Source: Lachnospiraceae bacterium (GTDB lineage Bacteria; Bacillota; Clostridia; Lachnospirales; Lachnospiraceae). From it: a stretch of 51,377 nucleotides of DNA. Positions within the stretch are counted from its first letter, which is position 1. Each line of letters starts with the position of its first letter. Below are positions 35,001 through 41,901 of the stretch, piece by piece. The notes beneath the pieces are model-generated. The model was not told where the DNA came from and made no database searches. It saw nothing but the letters and a program-made list of their open reading frames with translations. The stretch is from positions 1-51,377 of the forward strand of contig JAFRGQ010000011.1 of the NCBI GenBank assembly GCA_017433725.1. Reading direction: 5' to 3'. The position numbers were made by a program, and so were the translations under genes.

Positions 35001-36008
35001 TCTATCGCTACATTTGTCGATACACAGTATGAAGAAATCCAGGTCGCGAAGGCGGAACTGCTCATGGAGGAGACGGAGAATGACAACCTCCCGGATGATC
35101 TGACGAAGACCTTAAAGGAACTTGACGCATCCTGTTTCCCGTATCAGCAGACGTCCTGGGATCTGCAGCTTGAAGACCGCGTAAAAGGCGTCACGGTCAT
35201 TGTGCCGCAGGACTGGTCGGACATCGACTCCTACTTCTGCTTAAAGGATATGGACGGAGAAAAAATACCGAAAGCCGGGCCGGGCGAGGCACTCGTCAGC
35301 ATCAGTATTTCAAGGCGCTACGGTCTATCCGTAGGCGATAAGATTCGACTTCGGAATGAAGATATGCAGACGATTGAGGCTACGGTAGCCGGTGTGTTTG
35401 AGAACCACGTCTACAACTATGTATTTTTATCCAAAGAGACCATGAAAGATGCGACCGGCAGATACTACCAAAACGGCGCTTATGTGAACATACCTGACGG
35501 CCGTGATATCTACGAGGCACAGGCGGCTCTCGATAAGTGCGACAGTGTTGTCTCTGTCTCCGTATTTGCGGATTTCCGGGAACGAATTGCAAATATGATG
35601 TCAAGCCTGAATTATGTAATTCTGGTCATTATACTGAGCGCGGCCGCTCTGGCATTTGTCGTCCTCTATAACCTGACAAATATCAATATCATAGAGCGCA
35701 TCCGCGAAATCGCGACCATCAAGGTGCTCGGATTCTACAGGAATGAGACATCGAACTATGTATTCCGGGAGAACATCCTTCTGACCTCGTTCGGCATGTT
35801 CGCGGGGCTTGGTCTCGGCGTGCTCCTGCACGGTTTTGTGATCGATCAGATCGTGGTAGACCTTGTCTACTTCCGGAAGGAAATTACGCCGATGAGCTTC
35901 CTGTTCTCGATTCTTCTGACATTCTCTTTCACTTTCGCGGTGAATCAGATCATGGCGATCAAGCTGGACAAGATTAATATGGCGGAGTCGTTGAAGTCTA
36001 TTGAGTGA
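32097..36008 (+). CDS. FtsX-like ABC permease with a very long extracytoplasmic coiled coil
   Basis: 1303 residues. TM1 is at about 28-46, then an MacB-like external domain (about 50-255), then about 490 residues of low-complexity heptads (about 262-751), then the first FtsX core (about 770-890). A second half has its own helix and external domain and ends with the last core (about 1170-1300). The first part of the coiled coil repeats KELEDGKKELDDAA; the second part repeats a seven-residue unit of the form YEAGxAE about 30 times, with Tyr at every seventh position. Such stalks could span the thick wall to reach a substrate or hydrolase. Repeats at DNA level are imperfect, with no frame loss. 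Confidence 0.9.
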   Translation: MNKKRANRKPNILLKMTLREIKSSFGRFFAVLAIIAIGTGFFSGVRITTPVMVHTVDQYYRDNQLYDYRALSTIGWEKEEVGKLSEEENVRSAEGSWQYDVLCKTDDGSTGVYKVHSITQNINSLQLTEGRMPEAGNECILDTRNRCGLGIGDSIHFSEENESDTLEAFSYTTYKVVGFAESSLYINFERGTTSLGNGTVLGFMYLPKSSFSADYFTDIYVKLDSDPVIYSDAYKDRMEELRPKWEDLVQSTADDRYTRLYNDADQELKDARKEFEDKKAEGAQELGDAAKELEDGKKELEDAAKELEDGKKELDDAATELSDGKKKLDDAAKELEDGKKELDSNAVKLSDAEKELNSAKSQLDEGGLQLDDAADQLISSGEQLSSALEEIVNGEAELIAGGAELDEAAAQLSESEIQLAAAEQQLSESESQLDAAWQQLSESKAVLDETQVALSDAEAQLASGKAELDETAIRLTQSEAALNASQEELDRQQVELSMAYAVGFINEEAYLAAQAELDAAQYELNAYRAEYESGAAAYEAGLAEYEANRAEYEAGKAAYEAGLAQYQAGLSEYEAGKAAYEQGVAEYEAGRAAYEQGAAEYEAGRAAYDAASEEYEAGVAEYNDGVSQYNDGLAAYYDALEEYEAGVAEYNDGLAEYISGKEQYDRGVQEYKDGKAEYDKALADYESGKKDYDQGVLDYEEGLQEYKDGLVEYEDGVAEYEDAKKTYDTEIADAEKKLQDAEDELADFEEPDTYLLERSTNIAYACFESDSEIVKQVARVLPLFFILVAVLVCMTTMTRMVDERRGQIGILKGLGYSGRDIMMTFMLYSGTAAILGCIIGYAIGVVLFPAVIWFAYEMMYNSIPIRFLTNWKLATIVFIVSLASTLGTTYISCRSEMSESAASLLRPKAPKAGKRVFLEYIPAIWSRMKFMHKVSVRNIFRYKKRFFMMVVGISGCTALLLTGFGLKDSIATFVDTQYEEIQVAKAELLMEETENDNLPDDLTKTLKELDASCFPYQQTSWDLQLEDRVKGVTVIVPQDWSDIDSYFCLKDMDGEKIPKAGPGEALVSISISRRYGLSVGDKIRLRNEDMQTIEATVAGVFENHVYNYVFLSKETMKDATGRYYQNGAYVNIPDGRDIYEAQAALDKCDSVVSVSVFADFRERIANMMSSLNYVILVIILSAAALAFVVLYNLTNINIIERIREIATIKVLGFYRNETSNYVFRENILLTSFGMFAGLGLGVLLHGFVIDQIVVDLVYFRKEITPMSFLFSILLTFSFTFAVNQIMAIKLDKINMAESLKSIE

Positions 36009-36017
36009 GGCAGGAAA

Positions 36018-37151
36018 TCACTTTCCCACCTGCAGTCTCTTGTATTGCCATAGGCCAATCACAAAAGCAGCTGCGGCAATGGCAATATAGATCACTGGCG
36101 CGGCCTGATAGTTCATAAAAAACTTACCGACCAGACGTATCAGGCGGTAATTCACAAACCCGGTGTTCATCAGGATCGCATTTGGCCGAAGCGACCAAAC
36201 CGCCTGCAGAAGTCTGAATCTGTTCGGAACATCCGCAAAGAGATCAATCAGCAGATATCCCAGCAGGCTACAGGTAACAGCCGGCGAATTCTGGATAGTC
36301 ACAGACAGCAGCATTGTAATACTTGCAAAGAGGACCGCTGCCAGAAGATAAATTCCAAGGCAAATAGCCAGCATCTGACCGATTGTACACGGCAGCATGG
36401 ACAGCGGTTTCACCAGCTGCAACATTTCGCCTGCACCATCCATGCCATACATAATGCCAAAAGGAATCAACAGTGCCAGAACCACAAGTATTGCCGCCGC
36501 CAGGATCCATGTCATGCCGGCGGCATACTTAATTAAATACAGCTTTTTCTTACCGTACCTGCTGCACAACAGAAGCTGATTCATGTTGTCTGCTGTCTCT
36601 TTTGCATACACCCCTGAAAGACCGACGGCGGACAACAGCAGTGTAAAGAAACCGAGTGCCTGAAAGGATTTCAGCAGATTCGCGGGACCGTTATGATAGT
36701 GATAAACAAAAGGCTTCTGTACTTTTTCTTCAAGGGAATCCCAATATGCTTTTTCCGCTTCCGTAAGCCCCTGCTTTTCAAGGCGCTGACTGATCCTCTG
36801 TCGACGCAGCTCATAAAAACCCATTCCCTGAAACCGGGCGAAATCAATCTCGTCTCCGCTCACCGGCATGATCATGTTCAAAATCGGGACATACTTTTCA
36901 TACCCTTCTTTTACCTGTAACAGTGCCACTCCGTTCTCATACTTCAGCGCAGATTTCATCTCATCGAAAAGCTGTCCGTCAATTATCCTGCCGTCCAGTT
37001 CCCGGGCTGTCTCCCGGAAAGCCGACTGATCTTCGGCAACGGAGGAAATCGCAAGGAATAAAAGCATCATAACAGCACCCACGAGCGTAATCAGGTTTAC
37101 CTTCGAAAAGAACAGTTTTTTCAGTTCAAACATATAAATCGTTTTCAGCAT
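36018..37151 (-). CDS. ABC-2 type transporter permease
   Basis: 377-residue membrane protein. A first helix (NLITLVGAVMMLLFLAISSV) is followed by a soluble loop of about 120 residues. Five or more hydrophobic segments fill the second half (FFTLLLSAVGLSGVYA, ILAAAILVVLALLIPFGIMY, MLAICLGIYLLAAVLFASIT and others), the layout of ABC-2 exporter permeases. It is the last gene of a four-gene minus-strand operon (sigma factor, membrane protein, ATPase, permease), 51 bases after the ATPase. Substrate unknown. It converges on the coiled-coil permease with 9 bases between stops. Confidence 0.82.
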   Translation of the reverse strand: MLKTIYMFELKKLFFSKVNLITLVGAVMMLLFLAISSVAEDQSAFRETARELDGRIIDGQLFDEMKSALKYENGVALLQVKEGYEKYVPILNMIMPVSGDEIDFARFQGMGFYELRRQRISQRLEKQGLTEAEKAYWDSLEEKVQKPFVYHYHNGPANLLKSFQALGFFTLLLSAVGLSGVYAKETADNMNQLLLCSRYGKKKLYLIKYAAGMTWILAAAILVVLALLIPFGIMYGMDGAGEMLQLVKPLSMLPCTIGQMLAICLGIYLLAAVLFASITMLLSVTIQNSPAVTCSLLGYLLIDLFADVPNRFRLLQAVWSLRPNAILMNTGFVNYRLIRLVGKFFMNYQAAPVIYIAIAAAAFVIGLWQYKRLQVGK

Positions 37152-37202
37152 GATTCCTTTCCCTCTTCTTCCGACGATAAATTGCAGTCTGTAAAGCCGT
37201 CA

Positions 37203-37910
37203 TCAGCATGACTTTTCATCTCCACTGATGACAGAAATATAGAACTTCTCCAGGTCCTCTTTTCCGGCTTCCCATCTGCCCTGCCAGATGAGTCTCCCCT
37301 CCTTCATGACCATCAGCCGGTCTGCGATATGCTCCAGATCGGAAACGATATGCGTGGAGAGCAGAACGACCCTGTCCCGCCCCAGTCCTGAGATTAATTC
37401 TCGAAAACGGATTCTCTCCTGCGGATCCAGCCCTGCGGTAGGCTCATCCATGATCAGAACCTGAGGATTATTCAGAAGTGCCTGTGCGATTCCAAGCCTC
37501 TGCTTCATGCCGCCGGAATAGGTGCGAACCTTTTTCCGGGCTGCATCTTTCAGCCCCACCAGTTCAATTAATTCCTCTGTCTTACGCTTTGCATCAGGAT
37601 TTGCCAGTCCTTTTACGGCAGACATGTAAAGCAGAAAATCTCTTCCGGAGAACTCCGGGTAATACCCGAACTCCTGGGGCAGATATCCGAGGATATCCCG
37701 GTATTCCTCCGTATCCACGTCCATTCCGTCACAGGTAACCGTTCCGCTTGTAGGGATAAGGATACCGCTAAGAAGACGCATCAGTGTTGTTTTTCCTGCT
37801 CCGTTTGCCCCAATGAGTCCCGTCACTCCGTTCGTAAGAGTAAAGGATATCCGGTCAACGGCGATTTTGTTTTTATATTGCTTGGTAAGTCTGTCCGCTG
37901 TCAGCTCCAT
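37203..37910 (-). CDS. ABC transporter ATP-binding protein (ABC-2 partner)
   Basis: 235-residue ATPase. Walker A is GANGAGKTT, signature YSGGMKQRLGIAQALL, Walker B VLIMDEPTAGLD, switch His in LSTHIVSD. It has the CcmA/DrrA style typical of ABC-2 exporters rather than of FtsX systems. Its start overlaps the end of the upstream membrane-protein gene by 10 bases, indicating translational coupling. It pairs with the permease at 36018-37151. Confidence 0.92.
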   Translation of the reverse strand: MELTADRLTKQYKNKIAVDRISFTLTNGVTGLIGANGAGKTTLMRLLSGILIPTSGTVTCDGMDVDTEEYRDILGYLPQEFGYYPEFSGRDFLLYMSAVKGLANPDAKRKTEELIELVGLKDAARKKVRTYSGGMKQRLGIAQALLNNPQVLIMDEPTAGLDPQERIRFRELISGLGRDRVVLLSTHIVSDLEHIADRLMVMKEGRLIWQGRWEAGKEDLEKFYISVISGDEKSC

Positions 37911-38626
37911 AACGGTTCCTCCCTCTCAGTTATGCTTTTCCGTATGCAGACCGTCAGACCGCAGCTCAAAAAGATAAATACAACTGCCCAGAGAACGATC
38001 AGATTTTCTTCGTACAACGTATTAAAAAACGACGATGCTGTTGCGAAAAAGACGGATGACAAAATACAGATCAGTACGCTTCCCCATCCCTGATCTGCCC
38101 TGTGACTTCTTTCATATACCGAACCCAGCAGTGATGCAGTGAGATACGGCACCATCATATACAGGAACACTTGCACCATGGTATATGAAAAAAAGGGCTG
38201 GACCGCCAAAATGACAATAAGCAGTCCCGCAGTATTAACCGCACTGAGCAGAAATATCCTTGCCAGCATGACTGCTCTTGCAGAAAATCTGGCAGCCTGC
38301 TCCAGTTCTGTCATATTCCATCTTCTGGATCTTCCTGTTTCAAAAAGAATCCCTGCCGCAAGAAGAGGTGTAAGTGCAAACGGATAGTTCCCGGTATGCC
38401 GGCAGCAGATCCATGCAATAAACAGCAGGAGAAGTCCGGACATTAGCCAAATTCGTTTTTCTATATAAAAAAACTGGATAGCCAGGAACTCTTTATGGCT
38501 TATCACAACCGGTCGTCGTGTCAGTAACCCCATATCTCCCACTCGCCGGAAGAATTCCTTTTTGCGTTCCGGCTCCGGGGCAAAACCGAGTTCTCGTATC
38601 TGTTCGGTGATATTCTTATGATTCAT
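37901..38626 (-). CDS. Six-helix membrane protein of the sigma factor/ABC operon
   Basis: 241 residues, not confidently recognised. A cytoplasmic N-terminal segment of about 50 residues (NITEQIRELGFAPEPERKKEF) is followed by about six hydrophobic helices, e.g. LMSGLLLLFIAWICC, YPFALTPLLAAGILF and LIVLWAVVFIFLSCGLTV. It overlaps the sigma factor gene by 11 bases at its start and the ATPase gene by 10 at its end, so all are tightly coupled. By position it could be a second permease subunit or a membrane anti-sigma factor; the charged N-terminus exposed to the cytoplasm would fit the latter. This is inference from context only. Confidence 0.75.
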   Translation of the reverse strand: MNHKNITEQIRELGFAPEPERKKEFFRRVGDMGLLTRRPVVISHKEFLAIQFFYIEKRIWLMSGLLLLFIAWICCRHTGNYPFALTPLLAAGILFETGRSRRWNMTELEQAARFSARAVMLARIFLLSAVNTAGLLIVILAVQPFFSYTMVQVFLYMMVPYLTASLLGSVYERSHRADQGWGSVLICILSSVFFATASSFFNTLYEENLIVLWAVVFIFLSCGLTVCIRKSITEREEPLWS

Positions 38627-39083
38627 TTTCCATCCCCTCCAGTTCTCTTCTGATTCTTTTCAGGATGCTCTTCAATCTTCTGTACACTGCAAAACGCGAA
38701 ATCATATACATACCGCTGATCACTGTTACCGGAACACCATTCACATAGTGCAGAAACAGCAGTTCCCTGTCTTCCGGAGAAAGCTTCTGCATTGCTTCGC
38801 GCAGAGTAATCTGCTCAAGCAACGGCTGTTCAAAGCCCTCTGACACCGGAGTGTCCTCCTGCTCTTCCAGCGTATATGTGATTGTTCGATCCCTGTAGTG
38901 CTGGCGGCACAAATTGCGGGCGATCGTATACAGATACTGCAACTGCCGATTCTCATCCCGATACGTCCTGCTTTTCAGAAATCGGAGGAAGGTTTCCTGC
39001 GTCAGATCTTCCGCGGCATGTTTGTCATGAAGATGAAAATACAGGTATCTGAAAATCTTGTCGTATTGGTCTTCCGGATTCAA
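38616..39083 (-). CDS. ECF-like RNA polymerase sigma factor
   Basis: 155-residue sigma-70-family factor with only regions 2 and 4. Region 2 includes YLYFHLHDKHAAEDLTQETFLRFL and the DNA-melting YLYTIARNLCRQHYRD. Region 4 includes LREAMQKLSPEDRELLFLHYVNGV and the helix-turn-helix MYMISRFAVYRRLKSILK. It heads the operon with the membrane protein and ABC-2 transporter, overlapping the next gene, so it probably activates this operon in response to a signal sensed or exported by the transporter. Ribosome site AAGGAGGGCGC is close before the ATG-region codons. Confidence 0.88.
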   Translation of the reverse strand: MNPEDQYDKIFRYLYFHLHDKHAAEDLTQETFLRFLKSRTYRDENRQLQYLYTIARNLCRQHYRDRTITYTLEEQEDTPVSEGFEQPLLEQITLREAMQKLSPEDRELLFLHYVNGVPVTVISGMYMISRFAVYRRLKSILKRIRRELEGMENES

Positions 39084-39269
39084 GATGCGCCCTCCTTCCT
39101 ATACTTTCTTCAAAGTGTATAACGGATTTCTTAATGTTTTGTGCGGAGGAAATAAAAAATCTTCTACTGCGCGTTCTCCTGCGCCTTCTCCTGCGCACCA
39201 GTTGCATCCTCGCGTGCCTATGCATGCGTAACAATGCGTCGGTGAAGTAATTGTGTAGCTAAGCGTTTT

Positions 39270-39302
39270 TATGTCATAGGGAATGAAGTTTCCTATGACA
39301 TA
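39270..39302. repeat. Inverted repeat shared with the region at 19811
   Basis: TATGTCATAGG and CCTATGACATA pair perfectly around an 11-base loop. The right arm with its flank, GAAGTTTCCTATGACATAAA, also occurs at 19811-19830, next to another terminator and another family A copy. Confidence 0.55.
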
Positions 39303-39305
39303 AAA

Positions 39306-39330
39306 ATACCCCGGATTTTCGCCGGGGTAT
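39306..39330. terminator. Two-way terminator between phosphatase and sigma genes
   Basis: Perfect 9-bp stem ATACCCCGG/CCGGGGTAT with a 7-base loop. The minus strand continues TTTTTATGTC, the plus strand CTTTTCTTC. It lies downstream of the tyrosine phosphatase gene. Confidence 0.75.
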
Positions 39331-39351
39331 CTTTTCTTCAGATTGTCAAAA

Positions 39352-39433
39352 TCAAGAACGCCTTGGCGTTCTTGCCGCGCCGCGCATGGTGCGAAGCACC
39401 TTCCTTACTGCGCGGCTGCGATCCGCCGTGCCT
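39352..39433 (+). repeat. Family A dispersed repeat, longest copy
   Basis: Begins TCAAGAACGCCTTGGCGTTC, then TTGCCGCGCCGCGCATGG, GCACCTTCCTTACTGCGCGG and GATCCGCCGTGCC, and ends on the phosphatase stop codon. All the blocks seen in the other copies are present here in one order. Confidence 0.7.
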
Positions 39434-39908
39434 ATTCCTTGCTGCCATAACCAAGGAAATACAACAGGCCATTACAGCCCTCTATCAAATCCTGCCAGGT
39501 CTCCTCGAAGTCGCCCGTGTACCACGGATCTGCCACTTCGCCCGGTCGATCGGTGTACTCCATCATCAGATGAACTTTCCCATCGGGATCTTTTCCTACG
39601 AACCGCGCCATATTCCTGCGATTCCAGTTATCCATACAAATCAGAAGATCATAATACTGATAATCTTTCTTTGTCATCTGGCGCGCTCTCTTTCCCTCAC
39701 ATGAGATACCATGCTCGGCGAGCTTGCGCTGTGCCGGCGGATAAACCGGGTTGCCTCTGCCGCCCCAGACTTCCTCGGAGCTGGTGGCGGCGGAAGCAAT
39801 TTCAAACTCATTGCTCAGGCCATTCTTTTCAACCAAATCTTTCATAATGAACTCGGCCATTGGGCTGCGACAAATATTGCCGTGGCAGATGAATAGTATT
39901 TTTATCAC
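39432..39908 (-). CDS. Low-molecular-weight protein tyrosine phosphatase
   Basis: 158-residue phosphatase. The P-loop CHGNICRSP lies at residues 8-16, with nucleophile Cys8 and Arg14. The general-acid loop is DPWYTGDFE near 127. Length and layout match the family, which in bacteria commonly acts on tyrosine kinases controlling polysaccharide synthesis. No kinase or capsule genes are visible here. It is the last chromosomal-type gene before the integrase region; its 5' end is about 185 bases from the integrase stop, so the left end of the mobile element lies between them or overlaps this gene's upstream DNA. Confidence 0.93.
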   Translation of the reverse strand: MIKILFICHGNICRSPMAEFIMKDLVEKNGLSNEFEIASAATSSEEVWGGRGNPVYPPAQRKLAEHGISCEGKRARQMTKKDYQYYDLLICMDNWNRRNMARFVGKDPDGKVHLMMEYTDRPGEVADPWYTGDFEETWQDLIEGCNGLLYFLGYGSKE

Positions 39909-40032
39909 AGTTTCAAAACCTCAAAATGCTTAATAATGCGTTAAAAATCAATACTTTTGTTTCTGTTGCTATGATACAAGCTAACAGCTCACCGACATTT
40001 TCCGGTTATTTCCGGCTTGTTCTGCCCCTCAT

Positions 40033-40080
40033 TAGTGTCAAAATAGTGTCAAATTCACCGGCAGATATTGTAATTGACAC
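40033..40080. repeat. TAGTGTCAAA repeats beside the integrase (possible arm-type sites)
   Basis: TAGTGTCAAA occurs at 40033 and 40044 (11-base spacing) and an inverted TTGACAC at 40074-40080. This lies just past the integrase stop. Tn916-type integrases bind short direct repeats near the element ends through their N-terminal domain, so these may be such sites. No matching copy was found that would mark the other end. Confidence 0.4.
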
Positions 40081-40093
40081 CGCGAAAAAAACA

Positions 40094-41329
40094 TCAGTTA
40101 AGAGCGGCTTCAGCACGGTCGCCAATAACGCCCATTCTCCTCAACTCGTCCACGGCATCATCAAATCTGGTGTGAGTATATGTCCCCAACGTGATATCCG
40201 TTTCCGAATGCCCCATAAGATAGGCCAGATGAACAGGGTTCATCCCCGCTTTTGCTTTCTTGCTGCAATAAGTATGGCGGCAGACATGCGGAGTAATGTG
40301 CGGAATCGGTTTCTTATATATTTTGTTGAACTTAATCCGGATATGCTTGAAATAATGTTCCCAATGAAGAGCAAGCATAGGATTATCATCCTTATCAAGA
40401 CAAATAAAATTACTCACACCGTCAACAGACGGATTTGCGGGGTTCATCTTCCTTTTTTCAAGAATAGTGCGGAATGCCTCATACACACCGTCTTCCATGG
40501 GAATCACCCTTGTTCCCGCTTTGGTCTTAGCTGTATCCTCGATATATACTCTTGTTCCGACACGATGCAGCTGTTTGTTAATGCTGATAGTCCTACGCTC
40601 CATATCCAGGTCATCAGTTGTCAGTCCGCAAAACTCGGAAATACGCATCCCTGTATTAAAAAGAATATATATCCCCTCGTAGTATCTTGAAAAGTGCTTA
40701 TCATTTCTGACAAATTCAAGAAATCTCCTTTCATCCGCCGGGCTGACAGCATCACGTCTTACTGAATCAGTCACGATAACTTCATGAAGCTGAAAATCAT
40801 CAAATGGATTCTTAAAAATCCACTCACTCTGTACGGCTTTACGGAATGCAGGCCGCAGTACTCCGCGAATATTCTGAATCGAGGAGTATCGCTTTTTGCC
40901 GCTTGCCTGTAGCTCTGTGAGCCATTCCATGGCGGTAGATGTGGTGACATCCTTTATCTTTACGTTCCCGAATTCTTCACTCTTAAGGAAGTTCTGCACC
41001 GTTTTATAGTTCTGTTTTGTTGTATTCTTTACCCTTCCGTTCGAACGTGTTTTTACATAAAAATCAACCAGTTCCGAGACTGTCATATCGCAGGTTGCAA
41101 AGTTTTCCTTTCTGTCTTTTTCCTTCTGATAGAGCGCCTCTTTCTCCCTTAACGATAATCCTGCCCGTTTTCCTTCCGGAGTGGGATCCTTTTCGTTAAG
41201 TCTCCATGAACGGAAATTCTTCTTTTTGCCGTTCTCGTAATAACTGAACCTGTATTCTCCGGTTTTCGGATCCTGGGTTTCGCCATTACGCAGAACGCGT
41301 CCGCGCTTGTCTTTTCGTTTTTGGCTCAT
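40094..41329 (-). CDS. int: Tn916-type tyrosine integrase
   Basis: 411-residue site-specific recombinase. It has an N-terminal arm-binding domain (KDKRGRVLRNGETQDPKTG, SYYENGKKKNFRSWRL), a core-binding domain (about 75-175), and a catalytic domain with the first Arg in FNTGMRISEFCGLT, HVCRHTYCSKK (His-x-x-Arg), the second His in LMGHSETDITLGTYTH and the nucleophile Tyr in that segment. It integrates and excises the element with the Xis-like protein upstream. The ATG at 41327-41329 follows AAGGAGG and a second GGAGG. The order vapE-xis-int on one strand is typical of small integrative elements. Confidence 0.93.
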   Translation of the reverse strand: MSQKRKDKRGRVLRNGETQDPKTGEYRFSYYENGKKKNFRSWRLNEKDPTPEGKRAGLSLREKEALYQKEKDRKENFATCDMTVSELVDFYVKTRSNGRVKNTTKQNYKTVQNFLKSEEFGNVKIKDVTTSTAMEWLTELQASGKKRYSSIQNIRGVLRPAFRKAVQSEWIFKNPFDDFQLHEVIVTDSVRRDAVSPADERRFLEFVRNDKHFSRYYEGIYILFNTGMRISEFCGLTTDDLDMERRTISINKQLHRVGTRVYIEDTAKTKAGTRVIPMEDGVYEAFRTILEKRKMNPANPSVDGVSNFICLDKDDNPMLALHWEHYFKHIRIKFNKIYKKPIPHITPHVCRHTYCSKKAKAGMNPVHLAYLMGHSETDITLGTYTHTRFDDAVDELRRMGVIGDRAEAALN

Positions 41330-41408
41330 TTTCCTCCTTTCCTCCTTAAGACATGCGCTATAGCATACGATAGTATACCATAGCAATGGCAGGATTATCC
41401 ATCTGTAA

Positions 41409-41630
41409 TCAGAATGTTTGCGTCAGGTCAAAATATCTCTCAAAATTCTTTCTGTGTATCATGAGCCTTTCTCCATTAAAACGGATCCAGTCTGCATCTT
41501 TATCATTACTTATCAGATTTCTCAGTTTCTTCTCTCCGATGTTAAACACTTCGGAAGCCTCATTTACTGTCAGCAAATACTTCTCCCAAAGCGGTACTCT
41601 TGCATCTTTCTGTTTCTTTGAATCAGACAT
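41409..41630 (-). CDS. xis: Excisionase / DNA-binding protein of the integrative element
   Basis: 73-residue basic protein resembling Tn916-type Xis: PLWEKYLLTVNEASEVFNIG (winged helix-turn-helix), KKLRNLISN, and WIRFNGERLMIHRKNFERY at the end. It would bend DNA and direct the integrase toward excision. It lies 79 bases upstream of int on the same strand. Two starts three codons apart are possible (41639 or 41630); the second has a better spaced GAGAGG. About 270 bases without a clear gene separate it from vapE. Confidence 0.82.
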   Translation of the reverse strand: MSDSKKQKDARVPLWEKYLLTVNEASEVFNIGEKKLRNLISNDKDADWIRFNGERLMIHRKNFERYFDLTQTF

Positions 41631-41901
41631 ATCCCTCATCCTCTCCCTGTAGTATCAGATCAAATCATTAAAATAGTTCCAGAGTTTTGATGATTCCTCC
41701 CGCTTGAAACAAAATAGTGTGTTTAATTTCTCAGGAATATTTATTTCATAGCATCTATACATACCTTTTCTTCACTTATTTTGTACTATAAGAAATCCTG
41801 TTCTTTGTTCCAATATCGGGGATAATCGCATATTCAAGCCTGTCTGCCGGAACAAACTGGCTGATGCGTTGTTCCCTCTGTTCCACCTTTGTTCCAATTC
41901 C

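Larger units (their letters stand above)
39084..39431. other. Intergenic region with hairpins and family A repeats
   Basis: About 350 bases without a gene. It holds the sigma factor promoter; a degenerate family A tail at 39180-39262 (CATCCTCGCGTGCC, CATGCGTAACAATGCG); the inverted repeat at 39270-39302; the strong stem at 39306-39330; and a full family A copy running to the stop of the phosphatase gene. Confidence 0.5.
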
